Part shown: positions 9,765-16,318 of the stretch, piece after piece
Layout of the letters: every line of letters begins with the position of its first letter
Numbering within the stretch: position 1 is the stretch's first letter
NCBI GenBank assembly: GCA_964499425.1
Contig: CAZCLD010000003.1
Location: 1-51,698, forward strand
Reading direction: 5' to 3'
Origin: JAQBYK01 sp964499425
GTDB taxonomy: Bacteria > Patescibacteriota > Gracilibacteria > UBA1369 > LOWO2-01-FULL-3
Length of the DNA: 51,698 nt
Notes under the pieces: generated by a model
What the model was told of the DNA's origin: nothing
The model's input: only the letters and a program-made list of their open reading frames with translations
The model's database searches: none
Position numbers and translations under genes: made by a program

Positions 9765-9792
9765 ACTATAGCCTATTGACAGGATTTGTCAA
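9765..9792 (-). promoter_or_regulatory. Predicted promoter of the 236-residue gene, with an inverted repeat over the -35
   Basis: On the minus strand TTGACA (9787-9792) and TATAGT (9765-9770) are 16 bases apart, about 22 bases before the ATG. The -35 lies inside the last codons of truB. TTGACA and TGTCAA form perfect six-base arms five bases apart (9776-9792), so the -35 itself is one arm of a possible operator or short hairpin. Confidence 0.5.
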
Positions 9793-10456
9793 CCCCTGGT
9801 CGTTCAGCATTCCCTACATCCAGCTCCTTTAGAGTTTTGGCATCATCAACAGAATAATCCCCCACTTTTGTCCTCCTAAGTGCCGTAACATACGCCCCAC
9901 AATCCAATTTTTGCCCTAAATCATGCACAAGTGACCGAATATAGGTTCCGGAGCCACATTTCACACAGAATTTTACCTTTGGCCACTCGAATGAAAGAAC
10001 TCTAAATTCATCAATTCTAATCTCCCTAGGCTTAAGCTTTACATCTCCACCTTGCCTTACAATATCGCAAGCCCGCTTGCCTTTGATCTTTAATGCAGAG
10101 TATTTTGGGGGAACCTGCTGGATACGTCCTAGGAAAGAGGACTCTATAGCTCTCTCTATAGCTTCACGACTCACTGTTACTGAGGAGTCCGCTTCGCGGA
10201 CTCTGCCATCGGCATCATAACTATCAGAAATATACCCAAATTTCGCTTCAACTTCGTACTCCTTATCACTTTTTAAGAATTGATCCAGTTTTCGCGTATA
10301 TTCTCTACCCACAGCAACCAAAAGAAGCCCAGTAGCAAGCGGATCCAAAGTCCCCGCATGCCCTACCCTTTTTTCACCGAAAAAACGACGTACCTCACGA
10401 ATCACGTCAAAAGACGTCATCCCCTTCTCCTTGTCTATTAACAAAAATCCCTTCAT
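9773..10456 (-). CDS. truB: tRNA pseudouridine(55) synthase TruB
   Basis: TruB converts U55 of the tRNA T-loop to pseudouridine. The product has the N-terminal KGFLLIDKEKGMTSFDVI, the catalytic motif GHAGTLDPLATGLL with its aspartate, and the later YSALKIKGKRAC and GSGTYIRSLVHDLG stretches that define the family. The C-terminal PUA-like part is short (227 residues in all, against about 300 in Escherichia coli). I chose the ATG at 10456 because it overlaps the murE stop as ATGA and matches family N-termini; a TTG at 10468 would add four residues. A perfect 8-bp hairpin at 10185-10203 lies inside the gene. Translation is probably coupled to murE. Confidence 0.95.
   Translation of the reverse strand: MKGFLLIDKEKGMTSFDVIREVRRFFGEKRVGHAGTLDPLATGLLLVAVGREYTRKLDQFLKSDKEYEVEAKFGYISDSYDADGRVREADSSVTVSREAIERAIESSFLGRIQQVPPKYSALKIKGKRACDIVRQGGDVKLKPREIRIDEFRVLSFEWPKVKFCVKCGSGTYIRSLVHDLGQKLDCGAYVTALRRTKVGDYSVDDAKTLKELDVGNAERPGVDKSCQ
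10185..10203. repeat. GC-rich 8-bp hairpin inside truB
   Basis: GAGTCCGC and GCGGACTC flank a three-base loop TTC. It sits in a variable loop of TruB just after the DADGR motif. The very GC-rich stem in an AT-rich gene resembles a small dispersed palindromic element inserted in frame. Confidence 0.5.
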
Positions 10457-11802
10457 GACTCCAGACAAACATTAGAACGCTTCTCAAATTCATCATGCCC
10501 CAGATCCACCTCAATCTCACGCTCCAGAAGCTCTGTAACAACTTTTTTGTCATTCCAGGGCACTCTTTCTCCACGCAGTATAATTATCTCTTCAGCACCC
10601 TTCCCAGCGACCAGAACAGTGTCTCCATCACGCGCCATAGTCAAAGCCAGTCGAATAGCTTCGCGACGATCAGGGATCTGCCAAAAACTCTTTCCTTCCT
10701 GCCGTGGTATCCCCTTTGATATTTGATCAATAATCTCCCATTCATCCTCTTCATAAGGATCATCATCCGTCACAATAACAAAGTCTGCAAATTCATTAAC
10801 AGCCTCACCCATCTCCGCTCTTTTTCCCTTATCCCTTCCTCCACCAGTAGCCCCAAAAACCGCAAATAAACGGCCAGGGGTCAATCGACGATACAAGGAA
10901 CATAAATTCTTTAAAGCATCAGGAGTATGCGCATAATCAACGATAACTGAATATTTTTGGCCTGCTTCTACCTGCTCAAATCTTCCTGCAACAGAATCAC
11001 TGGATTCAAGGCCAGCCTTTATAGTTTCAATAGGTACTTGCAAAGCTATGCATGTAGATGCAGCTGCCAACGCATTGTAAACATTGAATTTCCCAGGAAG
11101 TTTTATATTAAGAGGAATAGCATTATTCGGCACATGCAAAACAAAATGCGATCCATCCGGCTTCGATGCTAATTCCGCAGCATAGATCGTAGCAGCCTTT
11201 AGCCCATAATTGAGTTTTCTATCCGAAACATATTTTTCAAAGTACTTGTGATACTTATCATCGGCATTGGTAATCAAAACCTTAGGCACTCCAAATTTCC
11301 TGCGCCCCTTGGAAACCTTCTTAAACAACTTCGCCTTACTATTAAGGTACCCATTAAAACTCCCATGATATTCAACATGCTCAGGAGAAACATTGGTAAT
11401 AACTGCCATATCAAAATTAATTCCAAAAATTCTGGATTGATCAATAGCATGAGATGTCACTTCCAAAACCGCGTATTTGCACCCAGCTTGCACCATCTTC
11501 TTCAACAACTTCTGCAACTGAAAAGGCCCAAGCGTAGTCTGCTTGTCCGCATTCACCCACCTCTTCTCATTTATCTGGAAATTAATTGTAGAAGTCATCC
11601 CAACCTTATAATTGGCAGCATTCAGAACATTAGTAATAAGATTAATGGTAGTCGTTTTCCCATTCGTACCAGTCACACCGACTATAACCATCTTATTTCC
11701 TGGAAACCCATGCACTAGAGCTGCAATCATCGCCAAAATCCTATGATAAAAAAGCCGAAGAGGATGTCTGTCCGGAATTATTTTTCGTAAGGCACTTAGC
11801 AT
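10453..11802 (-). CDS. murE: MurE-type UDP-MurNAc-peptide ligase lacking the N-terminal domain
   Basis: A Mur ligase that adds the third amino acid to UDP-MurNAc-dipeptide using ATP. The ATP-binding loop VTGTNGKTTTIN is at about residues 43-54, followed by NVSPEHVEYHGSFNGYLNSKAKLF (with the lysine that is carbamylated in Mur ligases), VDYAHTPDALKNL and GATGGGRDKGKR of the central and C-terminal domains. In normal MurE the P-loop is near residue 110, so about 65 residues of the N-terminal UDP-MurNAc-binding domain are absent. The amino-acid specificity loop reads DDDPYEED rather than the DNPR of meso-diaminopimelate enzymes, so the third residue cannot be assumed to be diaminopimelate. The TATAAA at 11 bases before the ATG may be a -10. 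Confidence 0.9.
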   Translation of the reverse strand: MLSALRKIIPDRHPLRLFYHRILAMIAALVHGFPGNKMVIVGVTGTNGKTTTINLITNVLNAANYKVGMTSTINFQINEKRWVNADKQTTLGPFQLQKLLKKMVQAGCKYAVLEVTSHAIDQSRIFGINFDMAVITNVSPEHVEYHGSFNGYLNSKAKLFKKVSKGRRKFGVPKVLITNADDKYHKYFEKYVSDRKLNYGLKAATIYAAELASKPDGSHFVLHVPNNAIPLNIKLPGKFNVYNALAAASTCIALQVPIETIKAGLESSDSVAGRFEQVEAGQKYSVIVDYAHTPDALKNLCSLYRRLTPGRLFAVFGATGGGRDKGKRAEMGEAVNEFADFVIVTDDDPYEEDEWEIIDQISKGIPRQEGKSFWQIPDRREAIRLALTMARDGDTVLVAGKGAEEIIILRGERVPWNDKKVVTELLEREIEVDLGHDEFEKRSNVCLES

Positions 11803-11824
11803 GGTGTCATTCTTTTATAGGCTC

Positions 11825-11839
11825 CCCGCCCAAGGCGGG
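11825..11839. repeat. GC-rich palindrome between riboflavin kinase and murE
   Basis: CCCGCC and GGCGGG flank a three-base loop. This is a strong GC stem in an otherwise AT-rich intergenic space of about 55 bases. There is no following T run on the minus strand, so it is not a standard terminator. It could stabilise an mRNA end, act as a processing site, or be a dispersed palindromic element. Confidence 0.55.
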
Positions 11840-11844
11840 TCGCT

Positions 11845-11875
11845 ATGTTCAACAGAATTACATTCTGTTGAACAT
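11845..11875. repeat. Perfect 14-bp inverted repeat spanning the end of riboflavin kinase
   Basis: ATGTTCAACAGAAT (11845-11858) and its exact reverse complement (11862-11875) flank a three-base loop. The distal arm contains the last codons of the riboflavin kinase gene and the loop holds part of its stop codon. With the adjacent GC hairpin it makes a double stem-loop between the two genes. No T tract follows, so a factor-independent terminator is doubtful. Confidence 0.75.
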
Positions 11876-12211
11876 TCTAACAAATTCTATATCTTTAGCA
11901 ATTTGCACTTTCAATTCATCCATATTTTCAAATTTTTCTATGTCCCTTATTTTCTGCAGCACTTCAACCTTAGCTTCGTCACCAACTTCACCGTCAAAAT
12001 CCAGAATATAAGCCTCTAGCAGCACCTTATCATCATCAATCGTAGGTCTCGGACCAATACTCAAAGCAGCTTTTAGCCACTTATCACCAACGAGAACTTT
12101 TCCCACAAAAACCCCTCTAAGATCTCCATTATAAGGAATATTCAGAGTTGGAAAGCCCATCTTTTTACCAAGACCTCGACCTTTAACCACTTTTCCGCTA
12201 ATAATAGTCAT
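11858..12211 (-). CDS. Standalone riboflavin kinase (flavokinase domain only)
   Basis: A 117-residue protein corresponding to the C-terminal riboflavin kinase half of bacterial RibF, which phosphorylates riboflavin to FMN. It shows the family order: GKVVKGRGLGKKMGFPTLNI (nucleotide loop), LRGVFVGKV, SIGPRPTIDD, LEAYILDFDGEVGDEAKVEVLQKIRD (containing the catalytic Glu region) and a C-terminal helix. The N-terminal FMN adenylyltransferase half of RibF is missing entirely; the RibL-like gene at 32393-32857 could supply that step. The start is fixed by the domain boundary. The gene starts only three bases from the divergent gene at 12215, and its last codons form a perfect hairpin. Confidence 0.9.
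   Translation of the reverse strand: MTIISGKVVKGRGLGKKMGFPTLNIPYNGDLRGVFVGKVLVGDKWLKAALSIGPRPTIDDDKVLLEAYILDFDGEVGDEAKVEVLQKIRDIEKFENMDELKVQIAKDIEFVRMFNRM
12176..12205 (+). promoter_or_regulatory. Predicted promoter of the O-antigen-ligase-like gene, inside riboflavin kinase
   Basis: TCGACC (12176-12181) and AATAAT (12200-12205) are 18 bases apart, and the -10 ends nine bases before the ATG at 12215. The whole site lies within the first codons of the divergent riboflavin kinase gene. Confidence 0.4.
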
Positions 12212-12214
12212 GTC

Positions 12215-13390
12215 ATGAATCTAAACAAAGCTCTACTAGTAATCAATGTCTTCTTTCTCCAGGCCTATTTGATACGCTTTAACATCGGTCCCTACCCAAG
12301 CAACCTGCAAGAAATCCTGATCGGTCTCAATGCTCTCACTTTTCTTTATATAACACCTTTCTCTCAAATCATAAGATCTCTGCGCAGACACTGGATCATC
12401 CTAAGTCTCTTGGGCCTTGCTGGATTATCCATGATTCTAGTTCCTCTCGTAAACGAGTTGGATACAATACGTCACTTCAAATTTCTATTTTTTGCATCAA
12501 TCCTTTCATTCATCTTTCTAGAAACCTTCAAAAAAGAAAAAGAAAGACACGCAGGTTTAAGAATAATGGGAATCGGAGCAATCGCATTCGGACTTTTTTC
12601 GGGACTCTACAACCTCCTAGGCTACAATGTAACACATGACCTGCGCCTCCTCGGACCCCTTGATGCTGCGGTATATTTAGCATTTTACCTAACTCCATTC
12701 TTCATCTATTTCACAATCAAAGCATTCGAAAATCGCAGAAAATCAAATATCATCTACGCTCTAATTCTGGCAGGACTCTTAATCGCAACACGGTCTATGG
12801 GAGCAATTGGTGGATCACTTGTCGTAATACTTTTCTATCTTTTCCGTCGGAGCAATCTCAAAATTCTGAAATCAAGATTAAACAAAATCCTGCTGGCAAT
12901 CGTTACCATCGCCATTTTGGGAACAATTTTCTACAGCAAAGTCTTGCCTACACTCGACACTCAATATTCCAGTCTAGACGAAAGAGGCCAAATTTGGCTG
13001 ACCTCCATCGAATTATTGAAAGAACCAAAAACCATTGCCACCGGCCTAGGTTTCGGTCAATTTCAACAACATTATTTCGACAACGTAAAAGAAGTTCTCG
13101 GCCACGAACCACTAGACTATTATGTCCTACAACCTCACAATATATTTCTTTTATTTATTTTCCATTTCGGCATTCTTGGTCTTGTACTACTCCTTATGAT
13201 AATACACAAAAGCCTAATAAAACTGCTGGAATTCAAAAAAATCGACTCAAGCGTAATAGCAAGTTTCATTCTTTTCTATTTCTTCGTCCATGGAATGATA
13301 GACACACCACTATTCAAGAATGATCTGCTGATTTTGTTTCTTCTTTTTGCAGAACTCTCCTTAGTTAAGACCAGAAACAAGCTCTCTTAG
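12215..13390 (+). CDS. O-antigen ligase / polymerase-like polytopic membrane protein
   Basis: A 391-residue membrane protein with about ten to eleven hydrophobic segments and one large hydrophilic loop (about residues 240-310), the topology of the WaaL/Wzy family. Within and after that loop are GLGFGQFQ and PHNIFLLFIFHFGILGL; the PHN followed by a hydrophobic segment is the most conserved motif of the O-antigen ligase family, whose members move or polymerise lipid-linked glycans on the outer face of the membrane. The substrate is unknown. A likely partner is the lipid-linked sugar from the WecA-like enzyme at 7923-8981. Its 3' end overlaps the convergent tpiA by 30 bases. Confidence 0.8.
   Translation: MNLNKALLVINVFFLQAYLIRFNIGPYPSNLQEILIGLNALTFLYITPFSQIIRSLRRHWIILSLLGLAGLSMILVPLVNELDTIRHFKFLFFASILSFIFLETFKKEKERHAGLRIMGIGAIAFGLFSGLYNLLGYNVTHDLRLLGPLDAAVYLAFYLTPFFIYFTIKAFENRRKSNIIYALILAGLLIATRSMGAIGGSLVVILFYLFRRSNLKILKSRLNKILLAIVTIAILGTIFYSKVLPTLDTQYSSLDERGQIWLTSIELLKEPKTIATGLGFGQFQQHYFDNVKEVLGHEPLDYYVLQPHNIFLLFIFHFGILGLVLLLMIIHKSLIKLLEFKKIDSSVIASFILFYFFVHGMIDTPLFKNDLLILFLLFAELSLVKTRNKLS
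12218..12246 (-). promoter_or_regulatory. Predicted promoter of riboflavin kinase, inside the divergent gene
   Basis: On the minus strand TTGATT (12241-12246) and TAGATT (12218-12223) are 17 bases apart, with the -10 ending six bases before the ATG at 12211. It lies within the first codons of the plus-strand gene, so the two promoters and two starts are interlocked. Confidence 0.4.
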
Positions 13391-14020
13391 AACTTTTTCT
13401 GGATCATCTGCTTTCGTCACTCCAGAAGCCAAAAGCACTCCACAAGCACCAAGTTTGAGCGCAATAGAAACATCCTCACTGTCACAGACCCCCGCACCAA
13501 CAAGTAGATGATCCCTTCCAACTAATTCAACAGCTTTCTCCACAATATGTGGGCCAGCCTTTGAAACAGAAATATCACCACCAATTAATTCTGGAGGCTC
13601 AACAGCAATTAAATCCGGACTATACTCTTTTATGTCTTTACCCTTTTGAGGAGTATTCGCGCAAACAACCGTATAAAGACCTAATTCTTTTGCAATACTA
13701 ATGCTTCTCTTAAGTTCATCGTCAGAAATCTGATGCTCAGCGTGATTTAGCAAAGTACCAAAAGCCCCCATTTTTTTGACCAAACTAGGCAGAATATGTC
13801 CAGTGTGAGAACCATGACTCACCGGATCAAGATGTTGAGAAAAAACAGGGATCGAAACGGTTTCAACAACGCGTCCAAGATCAAGCGCATTCACTGCAAT
13901 CCCAATTGACGCACCTGTGTCTTTCGCAACCTCTTCATGAATCTTCGCAAGCTCAATGGCTCTGTCCCCCACCGCCTTCTCGTGAAGCTTAAAATTAACA
14001 ATAATTGTTGGCAATTTCAT
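13361..14020 (-). CDS. tpiA: Triosephosphate isomerase, archaeal-type
   Basis: Interconverts dihydroxyacetone phosphate and glyceraldehyde 3-phosphate in glycolysis. At 219 residues it is shorter than the usual bacterial enzyme (about 250) and has archaeal-type features: VNFKLHEKAVG at the N-terminus with the catalytic lysine, GTLLNHAEH (catalytic His), a short loop, AVEPPELIGGDISVSKA (catalytic Glu and loop 6) and GAGVCDSEDV near the phosphate site. I chose the ATG at 14020, which begins the family N-terminus; an upstream start at 14119 would add an unrelated 33 residues. A TATATT box lies six bases before that ATG. The 3' end overlaps the convergent gene by 30 bases. Confidence 0.92.
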   Translation of the reverse strand: MKLPTIIVNFKLHEKAVGDRAIELAKIHEEVAKDTGASIGIAVNALDLGRVVETVSIPVFSQHLDPVSHGSHTGHILPSLVKKMGAFGTLLNHAEHQISDDELKRSISIAKELGLYTVVCANTPQKGKDIKEYSPDLIAVEPPELIGGDISVSKAGPHIVEKAVELVGRDHLLVGAGVCDSEDVSIALKLGACGVLLASGVTKADDPEKVLRELVSGLN

Positions 14021-14055
14021 GACGCCAATATACCCGAAAAAGTCTCCTGAATGAA

Positions 14056-14084
14056 TTGACCAATCATCCGAATTTTGATATAAT
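14056..14084 (+). promoter_or_regulatory. Strong sigma-70 promoter of the giant-protein cluster
   Basis: TTGACC (14056-14061) and a perfect TATAAT (14079-14084) are separated by exactly 17 bases. The -10 ends 24 bases before the ATG at 14109, so unlike many genes here this transcript would have a short leader. It is the best candidate driver of the cluster that runs to 27877. Confidence 0.75.
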
Positions 14085-14108
14085 ACTACAATAAAATAAA
14101 AACAAACC

Positions 14109-15833
14109 ATGGTATTCAATCATAGTTTCGGTGAAAACTTCTTGATTTATAAAGGCCCAAAAGGAGCGCCAGAAGGTTCTGGAAAAGGACCAGAAGCCCA
14201 AGCAAAAGGCCCTGATCCAAAAGCAGCAGAAGCCGCAAAGGCAGCAGCAGAAAAAAGTCGCGAAGCAGGGAAAGAGGCAGTAAGCGCAAAAACCGGGGTT
14301 GAATGCAACCACGAAGCAGATAGAATTGCACAAGAAACATTGCTGGCAAAATCCAAAGTAGAAGAACTCACTACGGATTTGGATGATATCAAATTCCAGA
14401 TCCTCCTTTCAGATATGGCCGTTCTTGGACCACAGCTTACGATGAACCACATAGACAAATTAGTTCAGTTTTCCATAGGCACCTGGAACGACGACGAAGA
14501 CAATCTCAGAGGAATCCTAAGAGGCGTAAACAACAAACACATTGGGACACATACGCTCAGCACTCCATCTCTTAGAATTCTGTTAGAAGAATCTGACGAA
14601 GATCAAACCTGGAAAGATTTCATAACTGAAATGTCAAAAGCTGGCAGCACAGCAGACAAAGTAATAAAAGCAACCGATGACAGCGATATATTAGAAACAG
14701 TTTATAAAACCATCGAAAAATCAGGCCAAATCAAGGAAGTTACACCCGAAGCCTTGATGGTCTTAATCGATGAAATGGACCTAGAAACAGTTCTCAAAGC
14801 AAATCTAAAACCAAGCCAAAAGGTTGGATTACTCGACAAAGGAGAGCTTGATCGAGGAGATAAATTAGTAGTCTTTACAGATCTTTTCTCAGAAATAAAC
14901 AGCCTGTTGACTCTATCAACTCCCGAGCTAGACACTGTAATTAATTTTGCACTCAAGGAGAAAAGTGGCACAGCCATAAACACCTTACAAGCAAGACTCG
15001 CCGATAATGCAGAAGCAACAACACAGATCAGTAATAAAACCTTGATTGAGCTCCTTGACGAACTCCATGATATTAACGCAACAGAGGCAAAAGAAGCAAT
15101 TAAGGCAAATATCGATCACGACAGAAGACGCGAACTATATGTAGACCGTGCAATGGAAAATGTCACTGAAGCATGGCTCAAAAAGGGCACACCAAAGGGC
15201 CCAAAAAAGAAGAAAACTCCCAAGCCTAAAGCAGCAAAAGCAACTCCTGCAAAGACCGCTCCCGCAAAAGCGGCTCCTGCAAAAGAGGCTCCTGCAAAAG
15301 AAGCTCCCGCAAAAGAGGCTCCCGCAAAAGAAGCTCCTGAAAAAGAGGCTCCTGAAAAAGAAGCTCCTGAAAAAGAAGCTCCTGAAAAACCTGCTGAAAA
15401 ACCCGCTCCAAAACTCGACAAACTCAAAGGAAAAACAGCCACCGAAAAGCTTGAGGAAAGTGGTATTGAAGTTAAAGGAGACAGAGTCTATTTCACCATT
15501 GAAGGCGCTGAAAGAAGTTTCAATATTGGAGGAAAAGGCAGCAAATTCAGAGAAACAATCAAAGCTGCAGAAACACAGCAGGAGGTTAAACTCATCGTCT
15601 ACAAAAGACTACTAGCGATTATCAAAAAAGATGGCAGTTATAGCGAATTCAAAGCTGATGGAAAAACAAAAAATCCAAAATTCAACAAACATAAGGTCGC
15701 AGGAGGCGACAGAGATAAATTTGTAGCCTCGAACACAAGAATGGAAAGTGATGTTCAAGCACTCCAGGCAGCTATAGCCGGCAAACCTGCCGCGAAAGAA
15801 GAACCTGCCGCGAAAGCAGAACCAGCCGCATAA
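14109..15833 (+). CDS. Alanine/lysine-rich helical protein, probably the N-terminal part of a gap-split giant protein
   Basis: I do not recognise this family. The 574 residues comprise an Ala/Lys/Gly N-terminus, a helical region (about 80-340), a repeat tract of APAKE/APEKE pentapeptides (about 380-430) and a small lysine-rich globular segment (about 435-555). The helical region has five similar helices, at about residues 109, 149, 211, 268 and 306, of the form [LVI][ST]xxx[LI]xx[LI][LIV]x[EF], suggesting an alpha-solenoid. No signal peptide or membrane segment is seen. After the TAA at 15831 the same frame stays open and keeps the same Glu/Ala-rich composition to the assembly gap at 15886, so the stop may be an assembly error and the protein may continue into the reading frame at 16319-22558. 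Confidence 0.8.
   Translation: MVFNHSFGENFLIYKGPKGAPEGSGKGPEAQAKGPDPKAAEAAKAAAEKSREAGKEAVSAKTGVECNHEADRIAQETLLAKSKVEELTTDLDDIKFQILLSDMAVLGPQLTMNHIDKLVQFSIGTWNDDEDNLRGILRGVNNKHIGTHTLSTPSLRILLEESDEDQTWKDFITEMSKAGSTADKVIKATDDSDILETVYKTIEKSGQIKEVTPEALMVLIDEMDLETVLKANLKPSQKVGLLDKGELDRGDKLVVFTDLFSEINSLLTLSTPELDTVINFALKEKSGTAINTLQARLADNAEATTQISNKTLIELLDELHDINATEAKEAIKANIDHDRRRELYVDRAMENVTEAWLKKGTPKGPKKKKTPKPKAAKATPAKTAPAKAAPAKEAPAKEAPAKEAPAKEAPEKEAPEKEAPEKEAPEKPAEKPAPKLDKLKGKTATEKLEESGIEVKGDRVYFTIEGAERSFNIGGKGSKFRETIKAAETQQEVKLIVYKRLLAIIKKDGSYSEFKADGKTKNPKFNKHKVAGGDRDKFVASNTRMESDVQALQAAIAGKPAAKEEPAAKAEPAA
15240..15398 (+). repeat. 15-bp tandem repeat encoding APAKE/APEKE
   Basis: About ten 15-base units encode five-residue Ala-Pro-(Ala/Glu)-Lys-Glu/Ala blocks. 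The first half is APAKE-like and the second APEKE-like. Adjacent near-identical repeats of this kind fit an assembly break nearby. Confidence 0.85.
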
Positions 15834-16318
15834 GAAAATCAGGAAGCAGCCGAAACAACAGCAAGAGAAGAAGAAGGAGAAGAACNNNNNNNNNNNNNNN
15901 NNNNNNNNNNGGCGACTAAGAAAAACCTGACGCCAATCACGCACCATATGAACGCAAACCTGACGCAAAAGAAGAACCTGCAGAAGGCAAACCTGCCGCA
16001 AAAGAAAAAGAAAAAGCCTCTCCAGAAAAAACCGCATTAGCAAAGCAGGTAGAAGCCGCAAGAAAAGATATTAGACCACGAACAGATAAACCTTTTCACT
16101 CCTTCGATGCAAACAAAATACCTAAAAGCACTATAGTAGAAGACGGTGATCTTACATATACTGGAGATACCCCGGAAGGAAGAACTGCTATAGCAGAATT
16201 TAATGTTAGAGTAGCTACAAAACTTGCTGCAATTCGAGCTCACATCCTTGAACACACGGGAAAACCCGCCCAAGCATTAAGAGGAAGAGCTCTGCTTGAT
16301 GCAAAGCACAACGCTGAA
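15834..16318 (+). other. Interrupted coding continuation across an assembly gap
   Basis: This stretch has no complete gene but looks coding on both sides of the gap. From 15834 to 15885 the frame of the upstream gene stays open (Glu/Ala-rich). From 15920 to 16318 the frame of the downstream giant gene is open without a start codon, encoding EEPAEGKPAAKE-type low complexity and then a more globular segment around DIRPRTDKPFHSF. A TAA at 15917-15919 closes that frame just after the gap. Both flanking stops occur in the same context (TAAGAAAA), consistent with mis-assembled repeats. Confidence 0.7.
15886..15910. other. Assembly gap (25 N)
   Basis: Twenty-five unknown bases. The length is probably a placeholder, so reading frame cannot be carried across it. 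Confidence 0.99.

Noticed and set aside
13361..14119. A longer triosephosphate isomerase with a 33-residue N-terminal extension
   Set aside because: The extension is unrelated to the family, overlaps the promoter of the plus-strand gene, and the internal ATG at 14020 gives the normal N-terminus.
14064..14458. Minus-strand cysteine- and leucine-rich reading frames over the start of the giant-protein cluster
   Set aside because: They are shadows of the Ala/Lys-rich plus-strand gene and cover its strong promoter.
15612..16061. A minus-strand reading frame running through the assembly gap
   Set aside because: It crosses undetermined bases and is low-complexity phenylalanine/arginine shadow of the plus-strand giant gene.
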